From Bacillota bacterium (lineage in GTDB: Bacteria; Bacillota; Sulfobacillia; Sulfobacillales; JAIMBI01), in NCBI GenBank assembly GCA_021846505.1, contig JAJZWV010000017.1:1-56137 (forward strand): a DNA stretch of 56,137 nucleotides. The letters are read 5' to 3'. Shown piece by piece: positions 41,472-50,438 of the stretch (position 1 is its first letter; the number at the start of each line of letters is the position of its first letter). Below the pieces are notes generated by a model. The model made no database searches. It was not told where the DNA came from and was given only the letters and a program-made list of their open reading frames with translations. Both the position numbers and the translations under genes were made by a program.

Positions 41472-41974
41472 TGGCCGAGCCGTACGAAGTGGACCTGGCC
41501 GGGGGCTACCACGTCAGCACGGATCCCCGGAGGCTGGAGCCGCTGGCGGTCTGGGCATTTTTGCACCGGCAGTCCGCGTGGGCTCGCGGCATCCCCTATG
41601 AAGTGGCGGTGCGGGCGCTGGAGCATTCGCTGAACTTTGGCCTGTTTTCGCCCGACGAGGAGCAGGTGGGTTTCAGCCGGGTCATCACCGACCATGGGCA
41701 GTTTGCGTACCTGTGCGATGTGCACGTGCTGGCCGACCACCGCGGCCGCGGCTTAGGAAGGGCGCTGGTGGCGGCAGTGCTGGGCCACCCCGGGCTCCAA
41801 AATCTGCGCCGCATCGCGCTGGACACTGCCAGCCCGCACTTTTGCGAGCCGTTCGGCTTTCGCTCGCTGGAGGACCCGACTACGCATTTGGAGCGCCGGC
41901 GGGCCGCGCAGGACTTGTGGCCGGCTCCCCCCGCCGCGGTCTCCGACAACACTGTGCGCCCGCTCGATCCGTAG
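41471..41974 (+). CDS. GNAT-family acetyltransferase
   Basis: A 167-residue single-domain GNAT protein: EEQVGFSRVITDHGQFAYLC, DVHVLADHRGRGLGRALVAA with the acetyl-CoA loop RGRGLG, and HFCEPFGFRSLEDPTTHLER. The FAYLCDVHV and LEDP pattern places it with small N-acetyltransferases of unknown substrate. The ATG shares one base with the pdxA stop (TGATG), so both are co-translated. The last 20 residues are loosely conserved. Confidence 0.87.
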   Translation: MAEPYEVDLAGGYHVSTDPRRLEPLAVWAFLHRQSAWARGIPYEVAVRALEHSLNFGLFSPDEEQVGFSRVITDHGQFAYLCDVHVLADHRGRGLGRALVAAVLGHPGLQNLRRIALDTASPHFCEPFGFRSLEDPTTHLERRRAAQDLWPAPPAAVSDNTVRPLDP

Positions 41975-42153
41975 TTGGCCGCCGCGCTGCCTGAACGCCC
42001 AGCGAAAGCTCAGGGCCTCAAGGCTCGGGTCGGCCTCGAATTTTTCTGTTCCGCTGTCCCAAAGCAGGAACTGGGCCCCGTGCCTCCGAATGCCAGGTGA
42101 CATTGGCAGGCGGGTGGTGCGAGGCCGCGGCGGCAACATGAGGAGGGTGCGCG

Positions 42154-43746
42154 ATGGGACAGTGGAACTTTGGGCGTGACGTGATGGATGGATGGGCGGC
42201 GGCCCGCCCGAACAGCCTGGCCCTGTATCATCTGCGGGGCGCAAGCCAGGCGGATACGACTACGTTTGAGGATTTTCGCACCATGACCAATCGGGTGGTC
42301 TCGCGGCTTCGCCAGGCGGGCGTTCAGCCGGGGGATCGGGTGATGGTGGTCACGGGAAAGCACCCGGCTTTCTGGCCGGTGATGGTGGCACTCATCAAGC
42401 TTGGAGCCGTGCCGATGCCGGGCACGACGCAGCTGACCGCCCGGGACATCCGCTACCGGCTCGCGCTAGCTGACGCTCACTTGGTGGTGGCCGAGCCGGA
42501 AGTGGCCCGGCGCATCGCGAGCGACCCCGACGCCCGGGGATCGGTGGCGCAGGGCTGGGTGGTGGGCGACGACAGCCTGCCCGGCGGATGGAACGGGCTG
42601 GACCCTTATGGCGATACAGGCGGCGATCCGGCCGACGACGGCAACCCCACCGACGAGCAGGACCCCTGCCTCATCTACTTTACGTCGGGCACCACCGGCC
42701 ATCCCAAGATGGTGCTGCACCGGCAGAGCTACCCTCGGGCGCACCGCGTGACCGGTGTGGATTGGATTGGACTCGGACCCGACGACGTGCACTGGAATCT
42801 GTCCGACACCGGCTGGGCCAAGGCGGCCTGGAGCTCGCTGTTTGGCCCCTGGATGGCCGGGGCCGCGGTTGTTATCGACCCCATGACCGGCAAGTTCAGC
42901 GCCGGCGAAATGCTGGACTACCTCTCGGCGCATCCCATCACCAGCCTCTGCGCGGCGCCCACCATCTATCGGATGGTGGTCCAGGAAGATTTGAGCCGCT
43001 ATCGCTTTCCCGCCCTGCGCTCGGCCGTGGGAGCCGGCGAGCCGCTGAACCCCGACGTGATTGACGCGTTTCGCCGCGCCACCGGCCTCACGATTCGTGA
43101 TGGCTACGGGCAGACAGAGACGGTGCTGCTGGTCGGCAACCGCCCAGGGATGCCGGTGAAGCCCGGATCGATGGGCCTCCCGTCGGTCGGCTTCGATGTC
43201 GACGTGATTGACGAGCACGGCCAGCGGCTGCCGCCAAACCGGGAAGGCGACATCGCTGTGCGGATGGGCGAGCATCCCCCGGAGGGCCTCTACGCGGGGT
43301 ACTGGAAGGACGAGGCCGAGACCGAGAGCCGCCGCCGCGGGCCTTGGTACATCACCGGCGATCGAGCGATGCGCGATGAGGACGGCTACCTCTGGTTTGT
43401 GGGGCGCGCCGACGATGTGATTCTGAGCGCCGGCTATCGCATCGGGCCGTTTGAGGTGGAGTCGGCGCTCATTGAGCATTCCGCCGTGGTGGAGGCCGCC
43501 GTGGTCTCGTCCCCGGACCCCATTCGCGGGGAGATTGTGAAAGCGTTTGTCGTGCTGGCGCCGGGCGCCGAGCCGTCGCCCGCACTGGCGGCCGAGTTGC
43601 AGGAGCACACCAAGCACGTCACGGCCCCGTACAAGTACCCCCGGGCGATTGAGTTCGTGGCCGAGCTGCCCAAGACCATCTCCGGCAAAATCCGCCGGGT
43701 GGATCTGCGCGAGCGGGAGTGGCAGGGCCACCGCGAAGGCCGATGA
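42154..43746 (+). CDS. Acyl-CoA synthetase, AMP-forming (medium-chain/ACSM type)
   Basis: A 530-residue adenylate-forming ligase that activates a carboxylic acid to acyl-CoA through an acyl-AMP. Motifs: YFTSGTTGHPKMV (ATP loop, about 172-184), NLSDTGWAKAAWSSLFGPW as in medium-chain and acetyl-type synthetases, DGYGQTETVLLVGNRPGMP, GPWYITGDRAMRDEDGYLWF, GRADDVILSAGYRIGPFEVE and the C-terminal LPKTISGKIRRVDLRERE with the catalytic lysine. ATG start after AGGAGG. It stands alone; the preceding 180 bases hold nothing I can name. The acid is unknown; short or medium-chain fatty or aromatic acids are plausible. Confidence 0.92.
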   Translation: MGQWNFGRDVMDGWAAARPNSLALYHLRGASQADTTTFEDFRTMTNRVVSRLRQAGVQPGDRVMVVTGKHPAFWPVMVALIKLGAVPMPGTTQLTARDIRYRLALADAHLVVAEPEVARRIASDPDARGSVAQGWVVGDDSLPGGWNGLDPYGDTGGDPADDGNPTDEQDPCLIYFTSGTTGHPKMVLHRQSYPRAHRVTGVDWIGLGPDDVHWNLSDTGWAKAAWSSLFGPWMAGAAVVIDPMTGKFSAGEMLDYLSAHPITSLCAAPTIYRMVVQEDLSRYRFPALRSAVGAGEPLNPDVIDAFRRATGLTIRDGYGQTETVLLVGNRPGMPVKPGSMGLPSVGFDVDVIDEHGQRLPPNREGDIAVRMGEHPPEGLYAGYWKDEAETESRRRGPWYITGDRAMRDEDGYLWFVGRADDVILSAGYRIGPFEVESALIEHSAVVEAAVVSSPDPIRGEIVKAFVVLAPGAEPSPALAAELQEHTKHVTAPYKYPRAIEFVAELPKTISGKIRRVDLREREWQGHREGR

Positions 43747-44037
43747 GACAGGCGGCCCGAAGATCCAGGGGCGACGACGCTTCGCGGCGCCTAGGTGTGC
43801 CAACTGGGGCGGCACCGAAATCCGGACCCGCGCGGTTGGGCGGCCGCGAGTGAAGCTCTGTCGGCTGGTTGTGGCGGGGAGCCGGTCCCTTGAGATGAAC
43901 CCGTCTTCGTCGCGACGTTCTGCGGGTGTGGATACCAGCCGGCCGAGTCGCGGCCGCAGCGCTGGTGGAGGGCGCGGCGTGTCGACGTCGGGCTCCCGGC
44001 GGTTGTCGATGGAACTGCAAGTTCTCCCAAGACGGCA
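43747..44037. other. Intergenic region with no supported gene
   Basis: Between the acyl-CoA synthetase and the convergent permease. A forward frame contains GTEIRTRAVGRPRVKLCRLV, which reads more like protein than an antisense frame but is short and lacks a start signal, so it may be a fragment. No hairpin with a T run was seen. Confidence 0.35.
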
Positions 44038-45447
44038 CTACGAAGGCGTTCCTTGCGGCATTCCTTGGGCCACGTTCGGCGGTGGCGCCACCGTGCGAAG
44101 TCGCCACTCGCCGATGAGCCACCATGCCGCGACGATAATCGGCCCCATCTCCACGGGAAATTTTACCGGGAACATAATCAGATAAAAGGCCGTGAGAATG
44201 AGAGCGCTGCCGATGGCGGCCGGCACCAGGTGAGCCAGCACGCGCATTTTCGCTCTTCGCGATTCGTAGACGGGGAGGGATACGGCCACCATGATGTGGC
44301 AGATGAAGTGAGCCACGGTTGACGAAATGGCGAGCACGGCAAAGCCGGTGAACGGGCCGAACACAAGGCCCGCCGTCAGGCTAACGGCGAAGCCCGCTCC
44401 GCTTAGCACTGCGATAGCGCGCGAGGGGCTGCGCCGCACCGGATGCACGAAAGCCAGTCGCGAAGGGAACATGGACTGGTCCCGCGCCATAGCAAACACG
44501 ATACGTATCACGGCGTTGGCTGGAGCCAACTGCCCCGTAAACGTAGCGTTGAAAGCAAACAACACCAGCAGACCCGCTAGGAGGGCCCCTGCCGCGCGGT
44601 GGGTCAGTACTACGCCAGGAAGGTTGGCGGTCGCGAACGTGGCCATGTGGGCGGGCCCCCATCCCACGGTCAGCGCGTAGGCTGTCAGCAAAAATAAGGC
44701 GGCGCAAAGCCCGAAGGCCCACACCAGTGCTCGCGTGACGGTCCGACGGGGCGTGGGCGTTTCCTCGGCCAAATAGATCGCTGAGGACGCGCCCCCCAGC
44801 GACAACATCGCGAAGATGATCCCAACGCCGACGCCACTTAGCACCGCCCCATGCAGCGCAGAGACGTTGAAAAACAGGGTGGGGTTGTTCGCCAGACCGG
44901 CGTGGATCACGATGGCGACAGCGGCCGTCGCCATCACAGCCACCCCCACGGCCATGGTGGTCATGCTGTACCGGAGCGACGTCTTAATGCCGAGGTAGGC
45001 CATTCCCCAGACGACTCCCTGAACGCCTACCATCAGCGGCAACCAGGTCCAAGTGGGCAGATGGACGCCGAAGAAGTAGGCCGCAGTCTGTGGGATAAGG
45101 ACGCCCGCCGCAAATAGAGAGGAAAAATTGACGACCATCCAATACGTCAGCACCATGAGCCAACCGGCTCGGGTTCCCCAGCGGGCACCCAGGCCCGCCC
45201 GAACGTATCCGTAAAATCCCCCAGCCGACACAACGCGCTGGGAAAACTGGACCAAGATGATCAGCAGGAATCCAAAGGCGATCGCGGCAAAGATGAAGAC
45301 CATGGGCATGGCTCGGCCCGCATAAGCGGCTATAGCGGTCATGTTGGCGATCATCGCTCCGATGGGAGAAATATGAGAGATCGACTGAAACAGCAACTCC
45401 CAGAACCCTAGGCTGTTTTTGTCCAGTGAGCTAGATGACTCGGCCAT
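44038..45447 (-). CDS. APC-superfamily amino acid permease
   Basis: A 469-residue transporter with about 12 membrane helices. The start MAESSSSLDKNSLGFWELLF, then QSISHISPIGAMIANMTAIA, is typical of APC permeases; the unwound helix 1 segment SPIGAM should bind the substrate. Later blocks include SAGGFYGYVRAGLGARWGTR, LSLGGASSAIYLAEETPTPR and AFNATFTGQLAPANAVIRIV. The ATG at 45447 follows GGGAGGTGCGACA; the open frame further upstream has no binding site. It stands alone. GC content is slightly below that of neighbours. Amino acid specificity unknown. Confidence 0.9.
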   Translation of the reverse strand: MAESSSSLDKNSLGFWELLFQSISHISPIGAMIANMTAIAAYAGRAMPMVFIFAAIAFGFLLIILVQFSQRVVSAGGFYGYVRAGLGARWGTRAGWLMVLTYWMVVNFSSLFAAGVLIPQTAAYFFGVHLPTWTWLPLMVGVQGVVWGMAYLGIKTSLRYSMTTMAVGVAVMATAAVAIVIHAGLANNPTLFFNVSALHGAVLSGVGVGIIFAMLSLGGASSAIYLAEETPTPRRTVTRALVWAFGLCAALFLLTAYALTVGWGPAHMATFATANLPGVVLTHRAAGALLAGLLVLFAFNATFTGQLAPANAVIRIVFAMARDQSMFPSRLAFVHPVRRSPSRAIAVLSGAGFAVSLTAGLVFGPFTGFAVLAISSTVAHFICHIMVAVSLPVYESRRAKMRVLAHLVPAAIGSALILTAFYLIMFPVKFPVEMGPIIVAAWWLIGEWRLRTVAPPPNVAQGMPQGTPS

Positions 45448-46054
45448 TGTCGCACCTCCCAATCTCTTGCCGGTGAAGGGACGGGCCGTCTGTGCCGTCG
45501 GACTTGGCACGGTGACGCCGGGCGAACAGCCAGGGGTGCGGCCCTGGACCCCGCGTCGTGCTCCGCCGAACTGGGTCCGGCCCTCGCACGTCACTTCTGT
45601 GTAGTAGAGTTTTAGTCTAACCAAGTGAGCCTGATTGTCAAAAATCCTGAGGCGCTGCGCCTGGGCAACGGACAGATGACGGACGGCCAGCGGTTCGTGG
45701 CCGGGCACGGCGGGGGCGACCGAGGGGCCGCCGATTCTCGCCAGGGACTCCCCGGCGAGAATCGGCGGACATGTCGCCGGCGGTTGACCCGGGTGGCCCA
45801 GATGGGCAGCTCGGCGCGCTGCCGGTCGGGGCACGGTGCACCCTCCTCGGTCTATTCCCCCAGCCGGGACAGCCGGCGTGGTGGTCCGTGGGTCATGAGC
45901 GATGCCTCGGCAGCTCCTCGGTGCGGGATCATTGCCCGGTTAAGCGGTGGACCCAACGGGGGACCAGTTAGCGGTATTCCCCTGGGCACCGTTTGACACC
46001 GGGGGCCACTTCGCATGTAGTTAAGGGGCTAAGTTGTTTAGAAGGTAAGGTGTT
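45448..46054. other. Intergenic region between divergent permease and MarR genes
   Basis: About 600 bases without a supported gene; frames here are short or Arg/Pro-rich. It contains a perfect 15-base inverted repeat (listed separately) and should hold promoters for both neighbours. Immediately before the MarR gene the DNA becomes AT-rich (tagttaaggggctaagttgtttagaaggtaagg), a likely promoter/operator, but no exact boxes can be assigned. Confidence 0.45.
45728..45768. repeat. Perfect 15-base inverted repeat
   Basis: ccgccgattctcgcc at 45728-45742 is exactly complementary to ggcgagaatcggcgg at 45754-45768, with an 11-base loop (agggactcccc). There is no T run on either side, and it lies far from both neighbouring stops, so it is not an obvious terminator. 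It may be an insertion-sequence end, a dispersed repeat or a structured RNA element. Confidence 0.6.
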
Positions 46055-46510
46055 GTGGTGAGCACGCTGGAGCCCGACGGAACTCTGCTGGACACCTGGC
46101 TCCTGCTTATGGACCAGGTGCGCCCCCGCTACCTGACGCCCCCCGTGTCCGCACCGGGGCTCACGATTCTTCGATGGCTGGCGCGAGGCGGCCCCGTGAC
46201 CGTGTCTCATGCGGCAGTGTTGGCGGGGGTGAGCCCGTCCGCCATCACCCAGGCGACGCGAAAGCTGGAGCGCGAGGGATACCTCGCGCGGCGGCGCGAT
46301 GATCAAGATCAGCGAGTGGTGTGGATGGAACTGACCGAACGCGGCCTTCAGAGGGTTAGCGAGGTGAGGCAGCGGCAGCGCCGCCGGCTGCGCGAAATCT
46401 TATCGGTGCTGTCGTCGGAAGAGCAAACCGCGTTGGCGGACTTGCTGGCCCGCGTCGCTGATGGGCTCCCAACGAGTGCGAACGGAAGTGCCGTGCGGCA
46501 TGGCCAGTGA
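46055..46510 (+). CDS. MarR-family transcriptional regulator
   Basis: A 151-residue winged-helix regulator: ILRWLARGGPVTVSHAAVLA, GVSPSAITQATRKLEREGYL (recognition helix), ARRRDDQDQRVVWMELTERG (wing with the usual DxR..) and a C-terminal dimer helix. The GTG at 46055 follows AAGGT weakly; a second GTG is three bases away in the track of the same start. It overlaps the damaged membrane-fusion/RND gene by 11 bases, the usual arrangement in which MarR represses a drug pump. With the pump broken it may regulate only itself or a distant target. Confidence 0.87.
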   Translation: MVSTLEPDGTLLDTWLLLMDQVRPRYLTPPVSAPGLTILRWLARGGPVTVSHAAVLAGVSPSAITQATRKLEREGYLARRRDDQDQRVVWMELTERGLQRVSEVRQRQRRRLREILSVLSSEEQTALADLLARVADGLPTSANGSAVRHGQ

Positions 46511-48188
46511 GGACCGCAGCCCGGCCAGAGCCACCGAGGTGCCCGGCCGGGGGAAATGGGTGGGAGCGGGCGCGGTGGGCCTGGTGCTGACGGCCGTGGC
46601 CGTTCACCACTTCGCGCATCACCATCCAGGAGTGGCGGCGCCGGCCCGCGCGCCGACGGTGGATGTGGTAGCGGCCACCCGGGGCCCCCTTGCCCCGCAG
46701 GTCTCGGTGGCGGGGCGCGTCGAGCCGTCGGCGGCAGTGGTGCTGACGGCTCCCGCGGCCGGCAGCATCACCGTGGCAGTGGCAGTGGGACAGGCGGTCC
46801 AGGTTCTGGCGACGGTGTCGTCGCCCGCGTTGGAGGCGGCCGTGATGTCGGCGACGGCCAACCTCTCCGCGCAGGAAGCCAGGCTGCAACAAGCCACGAC
46901 CCCCCCGACGGTCCTCCAGCACCAGGCGGCCGAGGCGAGCGTACAGGTGGCCCGGGGCCAGGTGGCCGCGGCCAGCAGTGCACTGGCCGCGGCAGAAAGT
47001 CCCTCTGGGCCCTACGCGAGCGCCGTTCAGCCGGCGAAGTCCAATCTTGAGTGCCTGGAATCATCATCCAGTCCGCCGTCGGTGGCCGTGTCTATCGCAG
47101 GGCCCTCTTCGACGCGGGTCGATGCGCTGGCCGCCACCTTGAGCCGGCACCTGGCGGCCCTGCCCCAGCTGCAGAACGTCTCGGACGGCGCGCCGGTCGG
47201 ACTGCAGAGGTCGGGTTCGCGGTCAACCGCGCCCAGGCGGCAGCCAGCAGTGTGACTGCGGAGGCTATTGACCAGACGCTGGCGGGAAGCTTGACCGGGA
47301 CGACCGCGTCCCAGTACCATCCATCGGGCACCGCCAACGCGCTGCCGGTGGTCGTGGCGATGAGTGGCCCCGTGACGCTGGCGCGGCTGGGGACGATGGC
47401 GGTGCCAGCCAGTGGGGGTGGCTCGGTCCCGCTGTCGGCGCTGGGTCCGTTTAGCTACGGGACGGCGCCCACGGAGATCCAGCAGACCAATCGGGAGTAC
47501 GCTGCGACAGTAGCGGCTGATGTCAGTGGCACCACGGCCATTGGACGCGCCGACCAGGCCGTTCACCATGTGATGCGCGGGTTGCCGCTGCCGGTAGGCT
47601 ACCAGTTTAGTAAGGGGGGCCAGTCGGCGCAGAAAGCACAGGCCTTTGGCCCGCTGTTCGAGGCGCTGTTGCTGTCAGTCCTGCTGGTCTACATGTTAAT
47701 GGCTGCCTTGTACGAGTCGCTGCGGCTGCCCCTGTCGGTGATGACCGCCGTTCCCTTTGCCGCCGCCGGAGCGCTAATGGCGCTGGGTCTTACCGGCCAG
47801 ACGCTGAACATCTTCTCTATCATTGGGCTCATCATGTTAATGGGACTCGTGACTAAAAACGCCATTCTGCTGGTCGACTATACCGAAACCCTGCGCAAAC
47901 GCGGTTTTTCGCGGCGCGCCGTGCTCGTCGAAGCAGGGCAGACACCTGCGCCCCATTCTGACGACCACCGCCACCATGGTGTTCGCCATGTTTCCCCTGG
48001 CTCTGGCGCTTGGTGCTGGCAGTGCCGAGCGGTCGTCGATGGCCGTGGTGGTGATTGGCGGGCTCATCGTCAGTACAGCCTTGACGCTGTTGGTCGTTCC
48101 GGTGCTGTACACTGCTTTTGATGGGGCTAGGCGGGGCGTCCGCCCGGCAGATCTGTCATCCCCGCCAAACCCGAGCGCCGGCTCTTGA
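46500..48188 (+). pseudogene. Deleted and frameshifted membrane-fusion/RND efflux system
   Basis: From an ATG at 46500 there is a membrane-fusion protein start: an anchor helix (KWVGAGAVGLVLTAVAVHHF), the lipoyl-like half (VDVVAATRGPLAPQVSVAGR) and a coiled-coil hairpin. It then jumps, in frame, into an RND periplasmic segment (TRVDALAATLSRHLAALPQL), meaning several kilobases were deleted. The frame shifts near 47200 (VGFAVNRAQAAASSVTAEAI) and continues through RND helices (EALLLSVLLVYMLMAALYES, GLIMLMGLVTKNAILLVDYT), shifts again near 47940, and ends with MVFAMFPLALALGAGSAERS and ALTLLVVPVLYTAF. Most of both genes is missing. Confidence 0.82.
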
Positions 48189-48339
48189 CAGGGGGGTTCC
48201 ACGGGGGCGCAGGGCCGTCGGGTGCCAGGCTGCCGCGCGCTGGTCCGCCCGAACTGAGCCGAGTCCTTTCGCGAGGGGCGCTGCATTACACTGGGGGAGC
48301 GAACGGTCGGGCCCAGGCCCGGGGGGAAGGCGGTTGGAT

Positions 48340-49302
48340 ATGGGACTGCGGGATCGGTGGCACCACGGCTTGGCGGCAGGACTGGGTCTGCACCACGAAG
48401 ATCCGCTGGTGCAGCAGCTGGCGGGCCTGCGGCGCTTGGGCGAAATGGTGTTTGAGTTGGACGATGAGCTGAAAGAAGCGCGTGCGAAGGCGCCCGCGCG
48501 CAGCTTCGCCCGGGCGGATGCTTGCTATTTGGCAGCGGATGTGCTGGTGACGTTTGCGGACGCGTTTGTGCTGGATGCGTTCATGGACCCCAGCCACCCC
48601 AACCACGTGCCCCACATCACGTTCCTGCAAGCGGCGCAGTTCTACCAGGAGATTCCTCCGCTGGTGACGTCGGTCCGGCGCGAGCTCGCCTATGAAGGGG
48701 CGGGCGAGGCCAAGCTGCCGGTGCTGCCCGGGCCGCGGCTGGAAGCGCCGGGCCGCTGCCCGGTGGAGCATCTGCTGGCCATGCGCCGAGCCGCGGAAAA
48801 GACGGAGGAGCTGTTGGGCACTCGCATCGAGCTGCTGCAGCGAGAGGGGGCCGACCCGGCCGCCATCAAGGGCCCGGTTCTCATGATGACCGATGCCCGG
48901 ACCGCCAAAGCCAGCGCCGACGCCGTGCTCGGCCTGCTGACGAGCCACCAGCACGTCGCCGACGAGCAGCATGAACAGGCCGAGCGCCTGTACTACGACG
49001 GCGTGCTGCGGTCGTATCTGTACGCGGCGCAGGAGCTGTTCCTGCCCGGCATCACCAAAAAGGCGCCGCGCACGGAAGATGCGCCCGAGGAGGAGCCGGC
49101 CGAGCGCCGACTGCCCCACGGGGTGGGGTTCTCCAATCGCCCAGCGCAGGGCATGCCCGGCATGCCGATGAACATGGGCGGCTTCGGCGGCATGGGGGGC
49201 GGGCTCAGCTGGGGCTCACTGCTGACCGCGGACTTGGCCGCCAACTTGGTGGGAGGCCTCATGGGCGGCATGTTTGGCGGCGGATTCGGCGGGTTTCGGT
49301 AG
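48340..49302 (+). CDS. Hypothetical helical protein with Gly/Met-rich C-terminus
   Basis: A 320-residue protein I do not recognise. Residues 1-245 are mostly helical and charged (QLAGLRRLGEMVFELDDELK, ARADACYLAADVLVTFADAF-like, KTEELLGTRIELLQREGADP, EQHEQAERLYYDGVLRSYLY). The last 70 residues hold an acidic linker, then GMPGMPMNMGGFGGMGGGLS and a glycine-rich amphipathic end with GGLMGGMFGGGFGGF, which could insert in a membrane or self-associate. The ATG at 48340 is preferred; a TTG lies just upstream. It stands alone, downstream of the pump pseudogene. Confidence 0.72.
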   Translation: MGLRDRWHHGLAAGLGLHHEDPLVQQLAGLRRLGEMVFELDDELKEARAKAPARSFARADACYLAADVLVTFADAFVLDAFMDPSHPNHVPHITFLQAAQFYQEIPPLVTSVRRELAYEGAGEAKLPVLPGPRLEAPGRCPVEHLLAMRRAAEKTEELLGTRIELLQREGADPAAIKGPVLMMTDARTAKASADAVLGLLTSHQHVADEQHEQAERLYYDGVLRSYLYAAQELFLPGITKKAPRTEDAPEEEPAERRLPHGVGFSNRPAQGMPGMPMNMGGFGGMGGGLSWGSLLTADLAANLVGGLMGGMFGGGFGGFR

Positions 49303-49408
49303 GCGCCGGCTCCATTTCGGCGAGGAGCGGTGCCGCTTCAAGCATATGGCCCGCTCGCCGATAAGGCCCCATCGGAGATTGTCATGCATGCGTCACCGGC
49401 TGGGCGGC

Positions 49409-49812
49409 TCAGCGTTTCGGGCGGCGCCAAACGTCTGGCCGGCCGATGCGGAAGGCGCCGGATGTGCCGAGGTTCCGCTCCGATTGCCGGCGCAGGCGGA
49501 GCGGCCGGTCGAAGTCTGTCGGGAGGTAAGCGTCCCGGAAGCCGACGGTCCAAATGATCATAGCGTCGGCGTCCTCGTCCGCAAACACCGCCGGGCGCAT
49601 GTCCTCTGCGCCGGGCGGGAGTCCCGAGGAAAATCGTCACTTGTATAGCCCCTGCAAGTCACGGAGCCGCGGCGTCCGCTGACTCGGGTCAGCGGGTAGC
49701 GTGTACCTGACCGGCAGAATGGCGCCCAACACCTGTGCGCGTGCGGGCTCGGGGAGGCGCTGACGGATCATCGGGATGTCGATGAGGTATATGGCGGGCA
49801 ACAGCGCAAGGG
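49409..49812 (-). pseudogene. Decayed RelE/HigB-type toxin
   Basis: Directly after the antitoxin-like gene the reverse strand reads LPAIYLIDIPMIRQRLPEPA, RAQVLGAILPV and LRDLQGLYK, then stops at 49637; a shifted frame gives VTIFLGTPA, and a third frame gives DMRPAVFADEDADAMIIWTV and GFRDAYLPTDFD. Placed end to end, these follow the RelE/HigB order (helix, LxGLYKVxI, strand, VxxxGFxxxxxPxxD). Two shifts are needed, so the toxin is probably dead. Matching by eye only. Confidence 0.4.
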
Positions 49813-50175
49813 TTACTCGGCACCTGGGTCCAACATGCCCCGGCGGATGAGGTCGGTCGCCTCCGCCAGCGGAATGGTTTCGCGCGACGGCTCACCGAGC
49901 CGCTGCTGAGCCAGAGCGGCCCATCGTCGATTCTCAATTTCGCCCAGAATCGCCGTCATCAAGGTCCACAGGTCCTTAACCTGCCGATAGGGCAGCAACA
50001 CCGAATCTGGGCGGCCATGGAAGGTCACGACCAGCCGCTCATGCCGTCGCATGCGATCGGGGACGGCGCGATAGCCTTTCTGAATTTGCTTGGCGCACAT
50101 CTGTTCCTCGTGCGTGAACGCGGGCTTCAAGAGTCCTATCAAATCTGGCGTGGGAATGCCCTCGCTACGGCTCAC
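49813..50175 (-). CDS. Phd/YefM-like antitoxin
   Basis: A 120-residue protein from a GTG with GGAGGGGGG upstream. The middle, RRHERLVVTFHGRPDSVLLP followed by YRQVKDLWTLMTAILGEIEN, resembles the Phd/YefM pattern (ITxxGxPxAVLLPxxxYxxL), here shifted toward the centre of the protein by an N-terminal extension. The helical C-terminus would bind a toxin. A broken RelE-like sequence follows directly, so this may be an orphan antitoxin. An ATG further upstream (50235) has no binding site. Confidence 0.5.
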   Translation of the reverse strand: MSRSEGIPTPDLIGLLKPAFTHEEQMCAKQIQKGYRAVPDRMRRHERLVVTFHGRPDSVLLPYRQVKDLWTLMTAILGEIENRRWAALAQQRLGEPSRETIPLAEATDLIRRGMLDPGAE

Positions 50176-50363
50176 TTCACCCCCCTCCTCGGACCTCGCA
50201 TCGGAAGCCATCTCGGCACCGCCGCCATACCGCAAAAGCCGGCGAAAAGGATGTCTTTCGCCTAAAATGTTCCGTTAAGGCGTGGAATCGCCTCCAGTGA
50301 CCCCATTTCACGAACGTGATGGGCCCCAGCGCGAAGGCGGCGGGATGCGCTTGCTTCCACGCA

Positions 50364-50396
50364 CGGCTGGCGCCGCCGCGAAATCGGCGCCAGCCG
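50364..50396. terminator. Hairpin downstream of cobQ
   Basis: A perfect 12-base stem (cggctggcgccg against cggcgccagccg) with a 9-base loop lies about 45 bases beyond the cobQ stop on the reverse strand. No T run follows in either direction, so termination is plausible but weak. The rest of 50176-50438 holds nothing I can name. Confidence 0.4.
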
Positions 50397-50438
50397 CCTT
50401 CATGGGCTTTGCCGCCAGCTCACGCGCTCCGCCCCCTG

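Noticed and set aside
41975-42153. A reverse-strand protein-like phrase (FLLWDSGTEKFEADPSLEAL)
   Set aside because: It is short, has no start signal and runs antisense into the acetyltransferase; no family could be recognised.
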